Assembly: GCA_018715025.1 (NCBI GenBank) | Contig: DVMK01000195.1 | Location: 1 to 23,600, forward strand | DNA from: Candidatus Caccousia avistercoris | GTDB lineage: Bacteria > Bacillota > Clostridia > Oscillospirales > Acutalibacteraceae | Direction: 5' to 3' | Length of the DNA stretch: 23,600 nucleotides | Shown here: piece after piece, positions 21,932 through 23,600 of the stretch | Layout: each line of letters begins with the position of its first letter | How positions within the stretch are numbered: the stretch's first letter is position 1 | The notes under the pieces: model-generated | What the model was told of the DNA's origin: nothing | Database searches by the model: none | Seen by the model: only the letters and a program-made list of their open reading frames with translations | Program-made: the position numbers and the translations under genes

Positions 21932-23293
21932 ATGCAGCACGGCAAGCTTTCCAGGAGGGATCCCTCCTTTTACCGGAACGTATTCGCACTGGTGGTGCCC
22001 ATGGCACTGCAGAACCTGATCAATGTGGCGGTTACCTCTGCCGACGTGGTCATGCTGGGCCAGGTGGGTGAAACGGTGCTTTCCGCCTCCTCTCTGGCAG
22101 GGCAGGTACAGTTCATTATGACCCTGTTTTTCTTCGGCCTCACCAGCGGGGCGGCTATCCTTACGGCCCAATACTGGGGCAAGGGCGACACCAGGACCAT
22201 TGAGAAGGTCCTGGGCATAGCCCTGCGCTTTTCCCTGTGCACCGGCGTTGTGTTCACCGCCGCCGCGCTGCTGGCGCCCGGCTTCCTCATGCATATTTTC
22301 ACGCCGGAGGAGGAAGTGGTGGCCGAGGGGGTCAAATACCTGCGGATCATCGCCTTCGCCTATATTCCCATGGCCATCACCAACATTTACCTGAACATCA
22401 TGCGCAGCGTGGAACGGGTGGTGGTTTCCACCGTCACGTACCTGCTCTCGCTGATTACCAACATCGGCCTGAACGCGGTGTTCATTTTCGGCCTGCTGGG
22501 CTTCCCCGCCATGGGGATTTCCGGCGCGGCGCTGGCCACGGTGATCGCCCGTTTTCTGGAGCTGGCCATTGTGCTGGTGTACAGCAAAAAAATCAACACG
22601 ACCATCCGGTTCCGCCTGCGGGATATTTTTGTGCGGGATCCCCTTCTCTTCCGCGATTTCATGACCTACTCCATTCCCGTCACCCTGAACGAGCTGATGT
22701 GGGGCGCGGGGGTGGCCATGAACTCTGTGGTGATTGGGCACCTGGGCAGCGCGGCGGTGGCGGCCAACAGCGTGGCCCAGGTCACCCGCCAGCTGGCCAC
22801 CGTGGTGGCCTTCGGCGTGGCCAACGCCGCCGCCATTATGATTGGCAAGGCCATTGGCGCAGGGGACACGAAACGGGCCGAGGAATACGGCGGCCGCTTC
22901 CTGCGCCTGACGATGCTGTTCGGCCTGGCGGGCTCCGGCGTGGTTCTGCTGGCCCGGCCTGTTCTGCTGCAGTTCATGACGCTTTCGCCCGAGGCGCAGG
23001 GGTACCTTTCCTTCATGATGTTCGTCATGTCCTACTTTGTGTTCGGGCAGGCCATAAACACCACCATGGTTGTAGGCATTTTCCGGGCTGGCGGCGACGC
23101 CAGGTTCGGCCTGATTCTGGACGTTTCCACCATGTGGGGCTGTTCCATTCTGCTGGGGGCGCTGTCTGCCTTTGTGTTCCGCTGGAGCCTTCCGGCGGTG
23201 TACGTGCTTCTGATGAGCGACGAGGTCATCAAGCTTCCCTTCACCGTCTGGCGCTACCGGAAAAAATACTGGCTCAGAAATATCACCCGCTGA
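21932..23293 (+). CDS. MATE family efflux transporter
   Basis: Twelve-helix multidrug and toxin extrusion protein (453 aa), using a Na+ or H+ gradient to export cationic drugs, metabolites or other small molecules. The opening PMALQNLINVAVTSADVVMLGQVGE is the standard first-helix region, repeated in pattern in the second half (SIPVTLNELMWGAGVAMNSVVIGHLG). The start is taken at ATG 21932, about eleven bases after AAAGGGGAGA. A TTG at 21902 in the same frame would overlap the peptidase gene. It closes the zinc-ribbon/yaaA/M32 run; no terminator of the usual type follows, but a hairpin repeat starts a dozen bases later. The substrate is unknown. Confidence 0.94.
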   Translation: MQHGKLSRRDPSFYRNVFALVVPMALQNLINVAVTSADVVMLGQVGETVLSASSLAGQVQFIMTLFFFGLTSGAAILTAQYWGKGDTRTIEKVLGIALRFSLCTGVVFTAAALLAPGFLMHIFTPEEEVVAEGVKYLRIIAFAYIPMAITNIYLNIMRSVERVVVSTVTYLLSLITNIGLNAVFIFGLLGFPAMGISGAALATVIARFLELAIVLVYSKKINTTIRFRLRDIFVRDPLLFRDFMTYSIPVTLNELMWGAGVAMNSVVIGHLGSAAVAANSVAQVTRQLATVVAFGVANAAAIMIGKAIGAGDTKRAEEYGGRFLRLTMLFGLAGSGVVLLARPVLLQFMTLSPEAQGYLSFMMFVMSYFVFGQAINTTMVVGIFRAGGDARFGLILDVSTMWGCSILLGALSAFVFRWSLPAVYVLLMSDEVIKLPFTVWRYRKKYWLRNITR

Positions 23294-23304
23294 CCGCAAG
23301 AACA

Positions 23305-23357
23305 GACTCCCTCAGTCACGCCGCAAAGCGGCGCGCCAGCTCCCTCTAGGAGGGAGC
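23305..23357. repeat. Small hairpin repeat (CTCCCTCAGTCA type)
   Basis: ACTCCCTCAGTCA is followed by the stem CGCCGC-AAA-GCGGCG (23319-23333), then GCTCCCTC-TAG-GAGGGAGC (23339-23357). From general knowledge, elements of this design (CTCCCTCAG, a hairpin, then GCTCCCTC/GAGGGAGC) are scattered in gut Oscillospiraceae genomes. It lies 11 bases after the MATE stop and may act as its terminator. Confidence 0.7.
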
Positions 23358-23365
23358 CTCGGGTT

Positions 23366-23600
23366 GCCGAACGAACCATGCAAAGCTTCCGCAGCTATGG
23401 CGGCAGATGTTGCCCACCAGCTACCGGTAAGCCGTACCCCTAAAAACGCGGAGGAACTTTCGCAATCGTAAGATTGCGAGTGTTCCTGTAAAGGGGCCGG
23501 CGTTTAGCGACCCTAAGGGCGCAAGCCGGCCAAGCGCTGAGGGAAAAGCGAGCGGCGAGGGAAAGGTAGGACAGCCCCCGGGGTCGAGGGGCCACAGCCC
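23366..23600 (+). ncRNA. Candidate large structured RNA, possibly HEARO / omega-RNA (cut by window)
   Basis: No protein frame of note lies here, but the sequence folds into an ordered set of stems. CCCCT (23437-23441) pairs with AGGGG (23492-23496), enclosing AGGAAC/GTTCCT and, inside that, CGCAATC-GTAA-GATTGCG. Next, CCGGC (23497-23501) pairs with GCCGG (23525-23529), enclosing GCG-A-CCC-TAA-GGG-CGC. Then comes CGCT/AGCG around GAGGGAAA, a likely single-stranded run GGCGAGGGAAAGGTAGGACAG, and GCCCC/GGGGC (23574-23592). The plan resembles the RNAs that precede IscB genes (HEARO, now called omega-RNA), but I recognise this by shape only. The 5' limit is uncertain and the region 23366-23436 may hold a transposon end or guide. 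A different structured RNA or intron end is possible. Confidence 0.5.

Noticed and set aside
23294..23600. RNase P RNA, tmRNA or SRP RNA at the right edge
   Set aside because: Hallmarks such as GAGGAAAGTCCGGGC (RNase P), the GGGGNTGATTCTGGATTCGAC start of tmRNA and the SRP GGTGCTGTTT-type motifs are absent.

Overview
The window is GC-rich (visibly around 60%) and looks like the chromosome of an anaerobic, Gram-positive gut bacterium of the Clostridia, probably Oscillospiraceae/Ruminococcaceae. The pointers are GGAGG-type ribosome binding sites, a SpoIID sporulation protein, lipoprotein-anchored CUT1 sugar importers without their own ATPase, host-glycan enzymes (sulfatase and GH29 fucosidase) and small GC-rich hairpin repeats between genes. 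The genus cannot be set from the sequence alone. No rRNA, tRNA, CRISPR array, prophage or intact transposase was seen.

Layout. (1) 1-3511, + strand: a sugar importer of the LplB/YtcP/LplA type (two permeases, the first cut by the window edge, and a large lipoprotein binding protein), closed by a strong terminator. (2) 3567-4061: 500 bases of hairpins and repeats. (3) 4062-5537: a cytoplasmic sulfatase. (4) 5707-6387: an AIM24-family protein with its own promoter. (5) 6657-10398, - strand: a second sugar locus (binding protein, two permeases, GH29 alpha-L-fucosidase). Its binding protein has lost its N-terminal part, and the divergent AraC regulator beside it (10437-10805, +) has also lost its N-terminal part. 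Both truncations end at one junction near 10.4 kb, as a single deletion across the shared promoter would produce. (6) 10812-11810, - strand: spoIID. (7) 12030-23293, + strand, housekeeping: citrate synthase, an unknown membrane protein, GAPDH, a Ca2+-type P-ATPase, a zinc-ribbon membrane protein, YaaA, an M32 carboxypeptidase and a MATE exporter. The last four are close enough to form one operon. (8) 23294-23600: a hairpin repeat, then what looks like a large structured RNA running off the end.

How it fits together. Neither the sulfatase nor the fucosidase has a signal peptide, so a reasonable reading is that the importers bring in sulfated or fucosylated oligosaccharides, such as mucin fragments, which are trimmed inside the cell. 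Both transporters would need an ATPase from elsewhere in the genome, and the Cys-type sulfatase would need a maturase from elsewhere.

Most worth a second look: the structured RNA at the right edge (possibly a HEARO/omega-RNA, which predicts an IscB-type gene just outside), the deletion junction near 10.4 kb, a tandem hairpin element with compensatory changes at 3710-3830, and a gap-free 56-base repeat placed before two unrelated genes.
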